Source: Roseateles sp. XES5 (GTDB lineage Bacteria; Pseudomonadota; Alphaproteobacteria; Rhizobiales; Rhizobiaceae). From it: a stretch of DNA of 64,000 nt. Position 1 is the first letter of the stretch; the number at the start of each line of letters is the position of its first letter. Of the stretch, positions 17,036 through 26,693 are shown piece after piece. The notes beneath the pieces are model-generated. The model saw only the letters and a list, made by a program, of their open reading frames with translations, was not told where the DNA came from and made no database searches. The stretch spans positions 3,685,501 through 3,749,500 of the forward strand of contig NZ_CP084752.1 of assembly GCF_020535545.1 (NCBI RefSeq), read 5' to 3'. The translations under genes were made by a program, and so were the position numbers.

Positions 17036-17608
17036 ATGAACCCTGAAGACGTGGATGCTTCCGCATGGTCGAGCCTCGAAGCCGCGGCGAAAGACCCTCA
17101 ATCCGGCTTCAGGTTCGTCACCCTGTGTTCCGTGGACGCCACCGGTCACCCGCAGGCCCGCACGGTCGTGCTGAGACGCGCGGACAGGGCGGAACGGCTT
17201 CTCGAAATCCATACGGATATACGCACGCCGAAATGGCGCGAATTGTCCGGCAATCCCGTCGCCACCGTGCTCGGCTTCTGCCCATCGACGCGCGTTCAAC
17301 TCCGGCTCCTCGGCGTTGCCTGCCTTCACCCGCCTGGCAGCGATCTGGCCGAGACGGCATGGAATGAACTGTCCGCCTGGACCCGAAGCACCTATGCGGG
17401 CGGCCCGCCGGGCGACGAGGCGAGCGGTGGCGAGTCTCGGCTTGCCGACGGGAGCACCGAAGCCGATGGAAAAGCGCGCTTCGGCGTCATAACGCTTCGC
17501 GCCGAAACCCTGGACTGGTTCGAACTGCGGCGCGCCGACAACCGGCGCGCCCTCGTTCAGTATGATCAGGGCGGCGCGCTCACCGTCGCCCGCTGGATAA
17601 ACCCCTGA
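17036..17608 (+). CDS. Pyridoxamine 5'-phosphate oxidase-family FMN-binding protein (Alr4036-like)
   Basis: A 190-residue split-barrel FMN-binding protein. It opens with FRFVTLCSVDATGHPQARTVVLR near residue 23 and has the DIRTPKWRELSGNPVATVLGF segment near 60, typical of the Alr4036 group. It is not the vitamin B6 enzyme PdxH. Residues about 120-145 form a Gly/Ser/Glu-rich loop. ATG 17036 has GGGAGG directly upstream; the open frame starting at 16841 runs through DUF1330 in another frame and is not real. The cluster context suggests a small redox module of unknown substrate. Confidence 0.85.
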   Translation: MNPEDVDASAWSSLEAAAKDPQSGFRFVTLCSVDATGHPQARTVVLRRADRAERLLEIHTDIRTPKWRELSGNPVATVLGFCPSTRVQLRLLGVACLHPPGSDLAETAWNELSAWTRSTYAGGPPGDEASGGESRLADGSTEADGKARFGVITLRAETLDWFELRRADNRRALVQYDQGGALTVARWINP

Positions 17609-17660
17609 TCGCCGGCGTGCGTGGGAGACGAGAGCGGTGTCGGCGACACTGCGCCGGTCG

Positions 17661-18260
17661 CTACGCTCTCGCGTAGAGGGCCTCGATGATCAGAATCTGG
17701 GCCGCGTCTGCGGCGATGCGGCCGAAGAAGCCGTCGTCGCGCGAGCGTTTGCAGGAACGGGCGAAATCGTCTTCGTCGGCACTCCATGGCGAATCGTAGG
17801 CCGGCACACCCGCCATCGCTGCCGTGAGCAGCGTTGCGGCGCGGGCGGCGGCGAAGGCGCTGGTCCAGTCGCCGTCTTCGGTAAAGACGCTGCTGGCGCC
17901 GAGTACGCGGGTGAGAGCCCTTTGGTCCCAAACCACGCCGATCAGCCGGGCGGACTTGCCGGTGAGGCTTTGCGGGGAGGCCGGGGCAGGAAGGATGCCG
18001 TCCGTCAGGGCGAGAATGGCGGTGCTGCCTTCGGGGCGGTCCTCTTCGGCTTCGGCGACGGAGAGCAGTGTTGCCATGCGCTGCAGGTCGGCGCCGGTGC
18101 GGCAGCCGGCAAGGGCGATCGTCGTCGCGCCGGCGGCAAGGGCCTTACGGAGGGCAGGCATGGTCGAGTCGGGATCGACAAGCGCGATGCCGCCGCGTGG
18201 ATGCGCCGGGCCCTGCCGGCCGGGGGCGGGGATGAGGAGGGCGCGGGGCAGTGGTTTCAT
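17661..18260 (-). CDS. Degenerate CitE/HpcH-aldolase-like protein
   Basis: A 199-residue protein with traces of the CitE/CoA-ester-lyase barrel: PRALLIPAPGR at the start, ALVDPDSTMPALRKALAAGA where CitE has its D-E substrate strand, and RDDGFFGRIAADAAQILII resembling the CitE ending GF.GK..IHP.QI. The usual acidic metal ligands and the arginine are not evident, and at about 200 residues it is shorter than typical CitE (near 290). It may be a non-catalytic relative. I chose ATG 18260; a longer frame reaches 18317. Assignment is moderate. Confidence 0.6.
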   Translation of the reverse strand: MKPLPRALLIPAPGRQGPAHPRGGIALVDPDSTMPALRKALAAGATTIALAGCRTGADLQRMATLLSVAEAEEDRPEGSTAILALTDGILPAPASPQSLTGKSARLIGVVWDQRALTRVLGASSVFTEDGDWTSAFAAARAATLLTAAMAGVPAYDSPWSADEDDFARSCKRSRDDGFFGRIAADAAQILIIEALYARA

Positions 18261-18388
18261 GCCTCTTCTTAGGCGCTTGCCCGCATCCCTGGCAATGACC
18301 GGCGGGTTAACGGACATGGTGAACCAATCTTAAACACTTTGCCGCTAGCGTGTGGACAGTAGCGTATGGCAGGCGTTTGGGGCGTCCA

Positions 18389-19516
18389 TTGATCGTTCAT
18401 GCATTTCTTCGTTGGGTCGAGACCGCGCGGGCTGCCGACAGGGCGAAGGCGGCAAGCGTGCTGGCAAGGGCCTATGCCCGGGCGCGCATCGCCCCGGACG
18501 ACCGGCATGCCGCCGAAATGGCGATGATCTTCCTGCTCGACGATCCGGCGCCGAAGGTGCGGCTTGCCCTGGCCGAGGCGCTGGCCGAATGCGGCGACGC
18601 GCCGCGCGCCGTCATCCTGCCGCTGGCCGAAGACCAGCCGGAAATCGCCGCCCACATCATTCTGTGTTCCTCGCTTTTGACCGACGCCGACCTTGTCGAT
18701 CTCGCGGCCAAGGGCAACGAGACGACGCGCATGCTGATCGCGCATCGCGCCTTCGTTTCGCGGCCGGTTTCGGCGGCGCTGGCGGAGATCGGCGACGTGC
18801 CTGACGTGGTGGCTCTGCTGGAAAACGAGGGCGCGGCCTTTTCCCGCCGCAGCCTTGCGCGCATTGCCGAGCGTCTCGGCGACGACGCGGAAATCCGCGC
18901 GCTGCTGCTCGACCGCGAAGACCTGCCGAGCGATGCGCGCCATGGGCTGGTGGAAAAGATCGGCACCGCGCTGGCCGGCTTCGCGCTGATCCAGGCCGCC
19001 GTCGGCATGGGACGCGTCGAGCGCATCACGCGGGAGGCCTGCGACGTCGCGGCGATCCGCATGGCGGGCGACGTGATGCCGGGAGAAATGCCGCAACTGG
19101 TGGAGCACCTGCGCGTCTGCGGCCGGTTGACGCCGGTTTTCCTGATGCATGCGCTCTGCACCGGCCGCGTCGAGTTCTTCGCCGCCGCCATCACCAATCT
19201 TTCCGGGCAGGCGGAGCCCCGTGTGCGGTCCATCCTGTCCGACGGCCGCGAGGCGGCCGTGCGCGCGCTCTATGAAACCGCCGGTCTCGGCCGCGATATC
19301 AGTGCACTGTTTGCCGAAGCGACGATGCTCTGGCGCAACGAGGCGAAGGGCGGGGACGGGCTGCTGTCGGTCTCCGAGCGGCTTCTGGCGCGCGCCCGCG
19401 CGGCGGACAATGCTTCCTGCCGATCCATGCTGGAACTGGTCGAGCGTCTTGCCATTGCCGAGCAGCGCCAGACGGCCCGCAGCTACGCGTTCATTGCCGC
19501 GCGGGAAGCCGCCTGA
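18389..19516 (+). CDS. DUF2336 domain protein
   Basis: A protein of about 375 residues of the alphaproteobacterial DUF2336 family. It is rich in short helical, HEAT-like repeats (MIFLLDDPAPKVRLALAEALAE, ALLENEGAAFSRRSLARIAE). Its function is unknown; relatives are often linked to cell-cycle or stress regulation, but nothing here shows that. The start is uncertain: TTG 18389 begins the conserved IVHAFLRW segment and has GGGGC upstream, while GTG 18350 adds 13 residues. It is convergent with the next gene, with one palindromic repeat between. Confidence 0.82.
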   Translation: MIVHAFLRWVETARAADRAKAASVLARAYARARIAPDDRHAAEMAMIFLLDDPAPKVRLALAEALAECGDAPRAVILPLAEDQPEIAAHIILCSSLLTDADLVDLAAKGNETTRMLIAHRAFVSRPVSAALAEIGDVPDVVALLENEGAAFSRRSLARIAERLGDDAEIRALLLDREDLPSDARHGLVEKIGTALAGFALIQAAVGMGRVERITREACDVAAIRMAGDVMPGEMPQLVEHLRVCGRLTPVFLMHALCTGRVEFFAAAITNLSGQAEPRVRSILSDGREAAVRALYETAGLGRDISALFAEATMLWRNEAKGGDGLLSVSERLLARARAADNASCRSMLELVERLAIAEQRQTARSYAFIAAREAA

Positions 19517-19528
19517 CACCATACCTGT

Positions 19529-19568
19529 GTCGCAGGATCCGGCGCCGAAGCGATGCCGCTTCGGCTGG
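19529..19568. repeat. REP-like palindromic repeat, copy C
   Basis: A single copy with arms GCCGAAGCG / CGCTTCGGC around ATGC, preceded by TCGCAGGATCCGGC, between convergent genes. Confidence 0.75.
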
Positions 19569-19581
19569 ACACGCGGCAGGT

Positions 19582-20043
19582 TCAGTCGGCGAAGCGCTTC
19601 ACCACCCAGGAATAGCCATCCTCGGCATAACGCACCGGCGTGGTGACGGCGGCCTTCAGCGATGCCGCGTCGGGAATCGCCTTCTTCACGAAATTCAGCG
19701 TGCGCGCGGCAAGGCCCTGCTTGACCTCCTCGGTCGCGGCGGGAACCGGGATTTCGGCCTCAGCCGTCGTTTCCGCCGGGGCCACCTCGGCCGTCTTCGA
19801 CTCAGCCTGGGTCGATCCGGGGGCGGGCTTGGCGATGTCGGCGGTCATGCGGTTGCCGACGCTTTCGCAGACGGCGACGATGACCGGATAGTTCCGGTCC
19901 TGATGGCGGTTGATATAGGTCTCGGCCTGCGCATCGCAGAGCGACACCGTCTGCCAGCTCCTGTCGACCGTGTCGATATAGTGGCACTGGGTCGCGCTGT
20001 CGTCGCAGCCCATGATCGTCATGACGATGAGCGCAGCTTTCAT
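19582..20043 (-). CDS. Conserved rhizobial hypothetical protein, probably exported
   Basis: A 153-residue protein. The N-terminus is short and hydrophobic (KAALIVMTIMGC) and could be a signal or lipoprotein-like anchor. Residues 13-60 form a conserved Cys-containing module (CDDSATQCHYIDTVDRSW, SLCDAQAETYINRHQDRNYPV, VAVC) with four cysteines that may form disulfides. A low-complexity Ala/Glu/Pro/Thr linker (about 70-110) leads to a C-terminal helix. I recognise no function. It lies 70 bp below the parE stop on the same strand. Confidence 0.65.
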   Translation of the reverse strand: MKAALIVMTIMGCDDSATQCHYIDTVDRSWQTVSLCDAQAETYINRHQDRNYPVIVAVCESVGNRMTADIAKPAPGSTQAESKTAEVAPAETTAEAEIPVPAATEEVKQGLAARTLNFVKKAIPDAASLKAAVTTPVRYAEDGYSWVVKRFAD

Positions 20044-20113
20044 GGCCGTCCTTTCCGCGTTGGATGGTGCCGGTTAGAGGCCGGCATTGCCGCGAAAATA
20101 TGGCGGCAAGGCC

Positions 20114-22174
20114 TCAGATATTGAGGTTGTCGGCGAAGACGGCACGGTCCTGGATGAAGCGGAAACGCGCCTCCGGCTTGGTGCCCATCAGGTCGTCCAC
20201 CGCCGTGCGCGTGCCCTCGAAGTCGACGTCATCGATCGCCACCTTCAACAGCGTGCGCTTGGACGGATCCATCGTCGTTTCCTTGAGCTGCGCGGGCAGC
20301 ATCTCGCCGAGACCTTTGAAGCGGCCGATTTCCACCTTGCCGCGGCCGGTGAACTCCGTGCGCATCAGCTCCTCGCGATGCGGATCGTCGCGCGCATAGA
20401 GCGTCTTGCCGCCCTGGCTGAGGCGGTAGAGCGGCGGCACGGCGAGATAGAGATGACCGCCGCGAATGAGGTCGGGCATTTCCTGGTAGAAGAAGGTGAT
20501 GAGCAGCGAGGCGATATGTGCGCCGTCGACGTCGGCGTCGGTCATGACGATGACGCGCTCGTAGCGCAGGTCCTCGTCGCGATACTTCGAGCGCGTGCCG
20601 CAACCGAGCGCCTGCACCAGATCGGAAATCTGCTGGTTCGCCCCGAGTTTCTCGCGGCCGGCGCTGGCGACGTTGAGGATCTTGCCGCGCAGCGGAAGAA
20701 TGGCCTGGTTGGCGCGGTTGCGCGCCTGCTTGGCCGAGCCACCGGCCGAATCGCCCTCGACGATGAAGAGTTCGGCGCCTTCGGCGGAATTCTGCGAGCA
20801 GTCGGCCAGCTTTCCGGGCAGGCGCAGCTTGCGCACGGCCGTCTTGCGGCTGACTTCCTTTTCCTTGCGGCGGCGCAGGCGTTCTTCCGCGCGCTCGATC
20901 ACCCATTCCAGCAGCTTGGCGGCTTCGGCCGGGTTGTCGGCTAGATAGTGGTCGAAGGGGTCGCGCAGGGCGTTTTCGACGATACGCTGGGCCTCCACCG
21001 TCGCCAGCTTGTCCTTCGTCTGGCCGACGAATTCCGGCTCGCGGATGAAGACCGACAGCATGCCGACCGCCGAGATCATCACGTCGTCGGTGGTGATCGC
21101 GGCGGCGCGCTTGTTCTGCGTCAGCTCGGCATAGTTCTTCAGGCCCTTGGTAAGGGCGATGCGAAGGCCGGCCTCATGGGTGCCGCCATCGGCCGTCGGG
21201 ATGGTGTTGCAATAGGAGTGGATCAGCGAATCGCCGCCATACCAGGTGACGGCCCATTCCATCGAGCCGTGGCCGCCCGACTTCTCGCTCTTGCCGGCGA
21301 AGATCTCGCGCGTGACGGTGTATTCCTTGCCGAGCGTCGCCTGCAGGTAATCCTTGAGGCCGCCTGGGAAGTGGAACACGGCCTTTTCCGGCGTCTCCGA
21401 TCCCTCGGGCAGCAGGGAGGGATCGCAGCTCCAGCGGATTTCGACGCCGCCGAAGAGATAGGCCTTCGAACGGGCCATGCGGAAGACGCGGGCCGGGTCG
21501 AAGCGCGCATGCGCGCCGAAGATGTCCGGGTCGGGATGGAAGCGCACCCGCGTGCCGCGGCGGTTGTGCACGTCGCCGAGTTCTTCCAGCGGACCCTGCG
21601 GCTTGCCGCGCGAAAAGCGCTGGCGGTAGAGCTTCTTGTTGCGAGCGACCTCGACTTCGAGCTGGTCGGAGAGCGCGTTGACGACCGAGACGCCGACGCC
21701 GTGCAGACCGCCCGACGTTTCATAGGCCTTGCCGTCGAACTTGCCGCCGGCATGCAGCACCGTGAGGATGACTTCCAGTGTCGACTTGCCCGGCATTTGC
21801 GGGTGGTTTTCCACCGGGATGCCGCGGCCGTTGTCGGTGACGGTCAGGAAGCCCTCAGCATCGAGATTGACCTCGATGAAATTGGCATGGCCCGCGACGG
21901 CTTCGTCCATCGAGTTGTCGATGACTTCGGCGAAGAGATGGTGCAGCGCCTTCTCGTCCGTGCCGCCTATATACATGCCGGGGCGCATGCGCACGGGCTC
22001 GAGGCCCTCGAGCACGCGAATGGCCGAGGCATCGTAACCGCCGGTGCCTTCGCTGGGCGGCGCGGGGCGCGCTTCTGTGGCCGGGGCCGGAGCGGGCTTT
22101 TCCTGCGGCGCGGCGGGTTCCCGGGCGGGCTCGGAGGGCATATTGGCGAAAAGGTCGTTGTTGTCGTCTTGCAT
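20114..22174 (-). CDS. parE: DNA topoisomerase IV subunit B
   Basis: A 686-residue type IIA topoisomerase ATPase subunit that decatenates chromosomes with ParC. It has a Pro/Ala-rich N-terminal extension (about 50 residues), then the GHKL ATPase with VLEGLEPVRMRPGMYIG, the EVIDNSMDE Mg-binding Asn/Glu, DNGRGIPV and GGLHGVG. The transducer domain follows, then the TOPRIM domain with EGDSAGGSAKQARNR and MTDADVDGAHI. The end DVDFEGTRTAVDDLMG is normal. GyrB-type insertions are absent, supporting ParE. It is divergent from a secreted hydrolase gene. Confidence 0.96.
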   Translation of the reverse strand: MQDDNNDLFANMPSEPAREPAAPQEKPAPAPATEARPAPPSEGTGGYDASAIRVLEGLEPVRMRPGMYIGGTDEKALHHLFAEVIDNSMDEAVAGHANFIEVNLDAEGFLTVTDNGRGIPVENHPQMPGKSTLEVILTVLHAGGKFDGKAYETSGGLHGVGVSVVNALSDQLEVEVARNKKLYRQRFSRGKPQGPLEELGDVHNRRGTRVRFHPDPDIFGAHARFDPARVFRMARSKAYLFGGVEIRWSCDPSLLPEGSETPEKAVFHFPGGLKDYLQATLGKEYTVTREIFAGKSEKSGGHGSMEWAVTWYGGDSLIHSYCNTIPTADGGTHEAGLRIALTKGLKNYAELTQNKRAAAITTDDVMISAVGMLSVFIREPEFVGQTKDKLATVEAQRIVENALRDPFDHYLADNPAEAAKLLEWVIERAEERLRRRKEKEVSRKTAVRKLRLPGKLADCSQNSAEGAELFIVEGDSAGGSAKQARNRANQAILPLRGKILNVASAGREKLGANQQISDLVQALGCGTRSKYRDEDLRYERVIVMTDADVDGAHIASLLITFFYQEMPDLIRGGHLYLAVPPLYRLSQGGKTLYARDDPHREELMRTEFTGRGKVEIGRFKGLGEMLPAQLKETTMDPSKRTLLKVAIDDVDFEGTRTAVDDLMGTKPEARFRFIQDRAVFADNLNI

Positions 22175-22381
22175 GGGCCGTTCAGAGTTTGTTCCGTTTG
22201 CCGGTTCTGCCCGCCGATCCCAAGGGATCGAGCCTGGGCGTCATCGGAGCGTCGGCGAATCACGGGCGACTCTGCCAGATTTCGTGGGTTTTCGCGATGC
22301 CGGGCACACCGGTCGCTGACGGAGGATTGCGTTGCGCGCGGGCGGATGGCAAGTATCGCCACCGCAAGGGAGCGCCAGTTC

Positions 22382-23266
22382 ATGCCTCAGTCCACAGTTC
22401 ATTGCCTGCGCCGGCTGGTTTTGGCCGCGCTTTTTGCCGGTTTTGCGGCGAACGAGGCCGCCGCACTGACGCTGAAGCCCTGGAAGGACGACCTGTTTTC
22501 CTATGGCCAGGTGGTCGAGACCGCCGATGGCGGGGCGCTGCGCGTCGTGGACTATCAGGAAATGCGCGACATCAACGGGCGCGACCAGGTGCCGGAGCGT
22601 CGCGTGAAATCGGCCTATGTCTCGACGGCGGTGAAGAAGGCGCAGGCGAACCTGACGATCGACACGCCCGCCGGGCCGATCGACGTGGCGATGACCGGCA
22701 AGCGCGAGGGCGCGGCCTTCACCGTCATCTTCATCCACGGCCGTGGCGGCGACCGGCGGCTCGGCAACAACGACTGGAATTTCGGCGGCAATTTCAACCG
22801 CCTGAAGAACCTCGCCGTACAGAATGGCGGCGCCTACTATGCGCCGAGCGTACCGTCCTTCGACGATGCGGGCGCGGCGCGGGTGTCCGGCCTTATCCTG
22901 ACGGCCAAGGCGCTTTCGCCCGAAAAGCCCGTCATCCTCGTCTGCGCCTCGATGGGCAGCTTCATCTGCGCCCGCGTGGTGCGCGACGCGTCGGCGGTGA
23001 AAAGCCTCTCCGGCATGGTGCTGATGGGCGGAGCGGCGGATGGCGACTATGCCAAGACGCCCGCCTTCAAGGCGAAGCTGCCCGTCTTCTTCACCCATGG
23101 CGACAGCGACAGCGTCTATGCCGCCAATGACCAGATCGCCGTCTTCCGAAAGCTGCTGAAGGCCGGTATTCCCACGCAGTTCGTGCTGTTCCAGACAGGC
23201 GGTCACGGCACCCCCGTGCGCATGACCGACTGGCGGGAAACGCTGAACTGGATTCTGGCGCGCTAA
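22382..23266 (+). CDS. Exported alpha/beta hydrolase
   Basis: A 294-residue alpha/beta-hydrolase-fold protein with a signal peptide (RRLVLAALFAGFAANEAAA), so probably periplasmic. The oxyanion strand FIHGRGGDRR, the nucleophile elbow CASMG (Ser near residue 200), the Asp in THGDSDSVYA and the His in GGHGTPV complete a plausible triad. The substrate is unknown. I chose ATG 22382; ATG 22346 in frame would add 12 residues ahead of the signal peptide, and the much longer open frame reading back into parE is a shadow. Three repeat copies follow the stop. Confidence 0.82.
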   Translation: MPQSTVHCLRRLVLAALFAGFAANEAAALTLKPWKDDLFSYGQVVETADGGALRVVDYQEMRDINGRDQVPERRVKSAYVSTAVKKAQANLTIDTPAGPIDVAMTGKREGAAFTVIFIHGRGGDRRLGNNDWNFGGNFNRLKNLAVQNGGAYYAPSVPSFDDAGAARVSGLILTAKALSPEKPVILVCASMGSFICARVVRDASAVKSLSGMVLMGGAADGDYAKTPAFKAKLPVFFTHGDSDSVYAANDQIAVFRKLLKAGIPTQFVLFQTGGHGTPVRMTDWRETLNWILAR

Positions 23267-23291
23267 GCGACGCCGCTTCGGCCGGAAATGC
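23266..23291. repeat. REP-like palindromic repeat, partial copy D1
   Basis: A truncated copy (GCGACGCCGCTTCGGCCGGAAATGC) overlapping the hydrolase stop region. Confidence 0.6.
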
Positions 23292-23306
23292 TGGTCTCCT
23301 GTTTGC

Positions 23307-23349
23307 CGCATTGTCCGACGCCGAAGCAAAAAGCTTCGGCTGGAAATGC
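23307..23349. repeat. REP-like palindromic repeat, copy D2
   Basis: GCATTGTCCGAC, GCCGAAGC, AAAAA, GCTTCGGC, TGGAAATGC: the reverse orientation of the consensus of copy B1. Confidence 0.85.
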
Positions 23350-23365
23350 TGGTCTTTTGTTTGTC

Positions 23366-23408
23366 GCATTGTCCGACGCCGAAGCATAACGCTTCGGCTG
23401 GAAATGCT
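23366..23408. repeat. REP-like palindromic repeat, copy D3
   Basis: Tandem to D2 with inner loop ATAA. Its last base touches the stop codon of the convergent gene. Confidence 0.85.
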
Positions 23409-24019
23409 CAGGAGCGCAGCAGGACCTTCGTCGAGCCGATGGCCGTCGCGATCTGCTGGTAGTGGGCGGCGCGCTTCTCCGAGTTCTCGCCGGCGCGCAG
23501 CAGCTTCGTCTCGGCTTCCTCGATGATCTTGGTGGCTTCCGCCATGGCCTCGGCAAGTTCTTCGCGCTTGACGGCCTTGTAGGTGCGGTTCGCGGCGATG
23601 CGAGCGTTGCCGCTCGATTTCTTTTCTTCCGCCGCCGGGTCGGCGTGCTTACGCTGGACCTCGCCGAGCTTGGCGGCGGCTTCGGCGATGATGGCGCGCG
23701 CCGGGGCATAATCGCCCGATTCGGGAATGCGCTGCGCGACCTCGATCAGGCCCTTGCGCAGGCAGTCGATGCGGTAGCGGGGATCGAGATCGGCGCATTC
23801 GTTGCGCACGGCATCGACGTTGCGCGTGATGGCGGTCGTCTCGTAGTCGCTGAGGCTTGGCCTTGAGCGGGGATAGGAGTTTTCCTCGTGGGTGCCCGAA
23901 TGCGTGCCGCCGCCGCCGGGGGTCGTTTGACCGTAGGCCGTGCCGACAGGCGCCAGCGCCATGGCCAAAGCGACGACGGTCGCGGATGCGCGTGTCATTC
24001 CGTGTTTTTCTGAATGCAT
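23408..24019 (-). CDS. Exported protein of unknown function, coiled-coil C-terminus
   Basis: A 203-residue protein with a signal peptide (TRASATVVALAMALAPVGTAYG) and then a Gly/Ser/His-rich segment. The mature domain has two conserved cysteines (RNECADLDP, IDCLRKGL), then a long Ala/Glu/Lys helical region (about 95-190) likely to form a coiled coil. I recognise no family function. It starts 19 bp after the stop of the caspase-like gene on the same strand, so the two form an operon and the proteins may act together in the periplasm. A start at 23998 is also possible. Confidence 0.7.
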   Translation of the reverse strand: MHSEKHGMTRASATVVALAMALAPVGTAYGQTTPGGGGTHSGTHEENSYPRSRPSLSDYETTAITRNVDAVRNECADLDPRYRIDCLRKGLIEVAQRIPESGDYAPARAIIAEAAAKLGEVQRKHADPAAEEKKSSGNARIAANRTYKAVKREELAEAMAEATKIIEEAETKLLRAGENSEKRAAHYQQIATAIGSTKVLLRS

Positions 24020-24038
24020 GATAGTCCCCCTGTTTTGA

Positions 24039-25649
24039 TTAATCGGTGCGGCCGAATGCGATTCTCATGCTGCGCTGCGTGCCGGAACCGATCTGGCCAT
24101 CGAGGGCACCGGCGTAGAAATTGTTCTTGTGAAGCTGCGCCTGCAGCGCGCGGCGGGTCTCGGGCTTGAACATGGTCGGGCGCGACGTGAGCTGGTCCAG
24201 CACATCCTCCACCCCCGAGCGCAGGGCCGCATAGAGATAGGCGGCCGCGTCCTCGGGCGTCTTGCCCGGCACGAGCCCGTCGTCGATCAGCGCGGCGACG
24301 TTGAACATGGCCTGCGGATGACGCAGGTCGGCAGCCTTGATGAAGAGGTCGACGGCCTTCTTCGGATCGCGCGCCAGCCCCTCGGCGCCCTGATAATAGA
24401 GGAAGCCGAGATCGTTGATGGCGTCGGCGAAACCCAGATCGGCGGACTGGCGGTAGAGTTTCAGGGCCTCGGGCACGTTCTGCGCCGTGCCGATGCCTTT
24501 CTCATAGAGCTTGCCGAGTTCGAACATGGCCTCCGCATCGCCCGCATCCGCCGCCTTCTTGAAGAGTTCGAAGGCCTTCGCCGGCTCGAACTTCTTGGTA
24601 TCGGGCGAGAGCGCCATATAGCCGAGGCCGATCATGGCGCGGGTGTTGCCTTCCTCGGCAAGGCTGGCAAGCTGCACGGCCTGTTCCGGCTTCAGCGCCT
24701 GCCATTGGCCCGCCTTGTCGGCGATGTCGGCGACCGCCTCGTCCTCGCCGGCAAGGAAGAACGGCGCGCCCGAGAGCGAGCCGTAGAAATGCGGCTGCTG
24801 GCGGTTGCCGGTCTCCGCCATCACACGGTCGCGGATCTGGCGGAAGACGAGGCCGATCTCGATATTCGGGCGCGGCAGGTTTTCGAGGATCGCGGTGGCG
24901 AAGGGGCTGTGGTCGCCGTCGCCGTCGAGCGCGACCTTGCCGCCCTCGGCCGCATAGATGACCAGCATGCCCTGTGACGGGTCCGGCGCGGAAAGGCCGT
25001 CGCCGCCGAGCGCCGCATTCTGCGTGGCCTGTACGCCGCCGCTTGCCGCCGCAAGGCCGCGGGCGGCGACGGCGGGGAAGGGGTTGTTGCGGCAGGAATC
25101 GAGGATGACGATGCGCAGCTTGCGCGCATGGGCCACGCTGCCGAGCACCGTGGTGAGGCTGACTGCCTGTTCGGGAACCCTGGAGGGATCGTCGACCTTG
25201 ATGTCGATGGGGATGAGGTAGTTCTCGCCGGCCGCCTCCACGCCGTGGCCGGCATAATAGACCATGGCGATATCGGCCGTTTCCGACCGGCGCGAGAAGG
25301 CGGCGATGGTGTCCTTCATCTGGGCGAGGGGGACGTCGATGGCAAGATCGACCACGAAGCCAAGGCGCTCCAGCATGGCGGCAACGGCGCGCGCATCCGA
25401 CTCGGTATTGCGCAGCGGCGAGATGGAGGTATAGGCGGCCATGCCGATGACCAGCGCCATGCGTCTTGCGCCGACCTCGGGGGAGGCCTGCGTTTCCTCG
25501 GCCGTCACGCGGCCGACCGCGGTCTTGATCGGCATCAGGCCGCGCGTCTGCTGCTCCCCGGCGCTATCCTGCGCGACGACGCCTCCGGCAAGCAGAAATG
25601 CCGTCAGGGTCGCTGCCATAAAGTATCGTGAGGGAAGCATGAGCCCCAT
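24039..25649 (-). CDS. Exported caspase-like (C14/metacaspase-type) protein with Sel1 repeats
   Basis: A 536-residue protein with a signal peptide (to VVAQ, about residue 27). The caspase-fold domain (about 62-300) has the dyad His135 in YYAGHGVE and Cys186 in LDSCRNNPF, so it is probably active against Arg/Lys-type sites as in metacaspases. After it come four to five Sel1-type TPR repeats ([68 protein letters not shown]). The C-terminal segment [23 protein letters not shown] resembles a peptidoglycan-binding motif. It heads an operon with a small exported protein and is divergent from tpiA. Confidence 0.88.
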   Translation of the reverse strand: MGLMLPSRYFMAATLTAFLLAGGVVAQDSAGEQQTRGLMPIKTAVGRVTAEETQASPEVGARRMALVIGMAAYTSISPLRNTESDARAVAAMLERLGFVVDLAIDVPLAQMKDTIAAFSRRSETADIAMVYYAGHGVEAAGENYLIPIDIKVDDPSRVPEQAVSLTTVLGSVAHARKLRIVILDSCRNNPFPAVAARGLAAASGGVQATQNAALGGDGLSAPDPSQGMLVIYAAEGGKVALDGDGDHSPFATAILENLPRPNIEIGLVFRQIRDRVMAETGNRQQPHFYGSLSGAPFFLAGEDEAVADIADKAGQWQALKPEQAVQLASLAEEGNTRAMIGLGYMALSPDTKKFEPAKAFELFKKAADAGDAEAMFELGKLYEKGIGTAQNVPEALKLYRQSADLGFADAINDLGFLYYQGAEGLARDPKKAVDLFIKAADLRHPQAMFNVAALIDDGLVPGKTPEDAAAYLYAALRSGVEDVLDQLTSRPTMFKPETRRALQAQLHKNNFYAGALDGQIGSGTQRSMRIAFGRTD

Positions 25650-25797
25650 CCATCCTTCCTCGAACGCATCTTCGCGTGCGCATATTACGTTTCAGGCGGA
25701 AAGAATATTCGAGTCGTGGCGCCATAAACGCATCTTTTCTTGCCGCCGTCGATTTGCTACGCCGCTTGCGGATGGACATTTAAGGATGGAGAGGCCC

Positions 25798-26568
25798 ATG
25801 ACCCCGGACGTTACACCGCTCGTCGCCGGAAACTGGAAGATGAACGGCACGCGCGCATCGCTGGACCAGATCAAGGCGATGGCCGAAGGCGTGAAGGGGC
25901 CGCTCTCGACAAAGGTCGAAACGCTGATCTGCCCGCCCGCCACGCTGCTCTATGTCGCCACCGCGTTGTGCGACGACAGCCCGCTCAAGATCGGCGCGCA
26001 GGATTGCCATGAGAAGGCTTCCGGCGCGCATACCGGCGACATCTCCGCCGAGATGATCGCCGACTGCTTCGGCACCCACGTCATCGTCGGCCATTCCGAG
26101 CGCCGCACGGACCACAAGGAGAGCGACGCGCTGGTGCGCGCCAAGGCCGAGATCGCCCACAAGAACGATCTCGTCGCCATCGTCTGCATCGGCGAGACCG
26201 GCGACGAGCGCAAGGCCGGCAAGACGCTCGACGTCCTGAAGACGCAGCTTGCCGGTTCCGTGCCGGATGGCGCGACGGCGGAAAACACCGTGATCGCCTA
26301 TGAGCCCGTCTGGGCCATCGGCACGGGCCTGACGCCGACGGCGGCGGACGTGGAGGAAGCCCATGCCTTCATGCGCGCCGAACTCACCGCGCGCTTTGCC
26401 GGCGAGGGCGCCACGATGCGCATTCTCTATGGCGGTTCGGTCAAGCCCGGCAATGCCCGGGAACTGATGGGCGTCGCCAATGTCGACGGCGCGCTGATCG
26501 GCGGGGCGAGCTTGAAATCGGACGATTTCCTTGCCATCTACCGCGCATACGAAGCGTTGACCGCCTGA
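25798..26568 (+). CDS. tpiA: Triosephosphate isomerase
   Basis: A 256-residue TIM-barrel enzyme interconverting DHAP and glyceraldehyde 3-phosphate. GNWKMNG (Asn and Lys of the active site), GHSERR (catalytic His), [11 protein letters not shown] (catalytic Glu and loop 6) and YGGSVKPGN phosphate-binding motifs are all intact. The ATG at 25798 fits the family; the open frame upstream reads through the promoter region. The gene stands between the divergent caspase operon and secG, 125 bp before secG. Confidence 0.96.
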   Translation: MTPDVTPLVAGNWKMNGTRASLDQIKAMAEGVKGPLSTKVETLICPPATLLYVATALCDDSPLKIGAQDCHEKASGAHTGDISAEMIADCFGTHVIVGHSERRTDHKESDALVRAKAEIAHKNDLVAIVCIGETGDERKAGKTLDVLKTQLAGSVPDGATAENTVIAYEPVWAIGTGLTPTAADVEEAHAFMRAELTARFAGEGATMRILYGGSVKPGNARELMGVANVDGALIGGASLKSDDFLAIYRAYEALTA

Positions 26569-26693
26569 GGCTTTCTTCGCCTGCCCGCAAAAGGGCGGGC
26601 GGATTGGCCGGTAAGGGCTTGGAATGGCGCACGGCTTGGTATATTGAGCCGCAAACCTGAAAATGTGGGCCGTCTGGCCGGGACCTTGAAAAC

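Noticed and set aside
20948..22381. Possible fusion upstream of the exported hydrolase
   Set aside because: This part is antisense to parE; a signal peptide begins at 22382, marking the true N-terminus.
26579..26602. GCCC/GGGC hairpin after tpiA as a terminator
   Set aside because: The stem is present but no T-run follows, so intrinsic termination is not supported.
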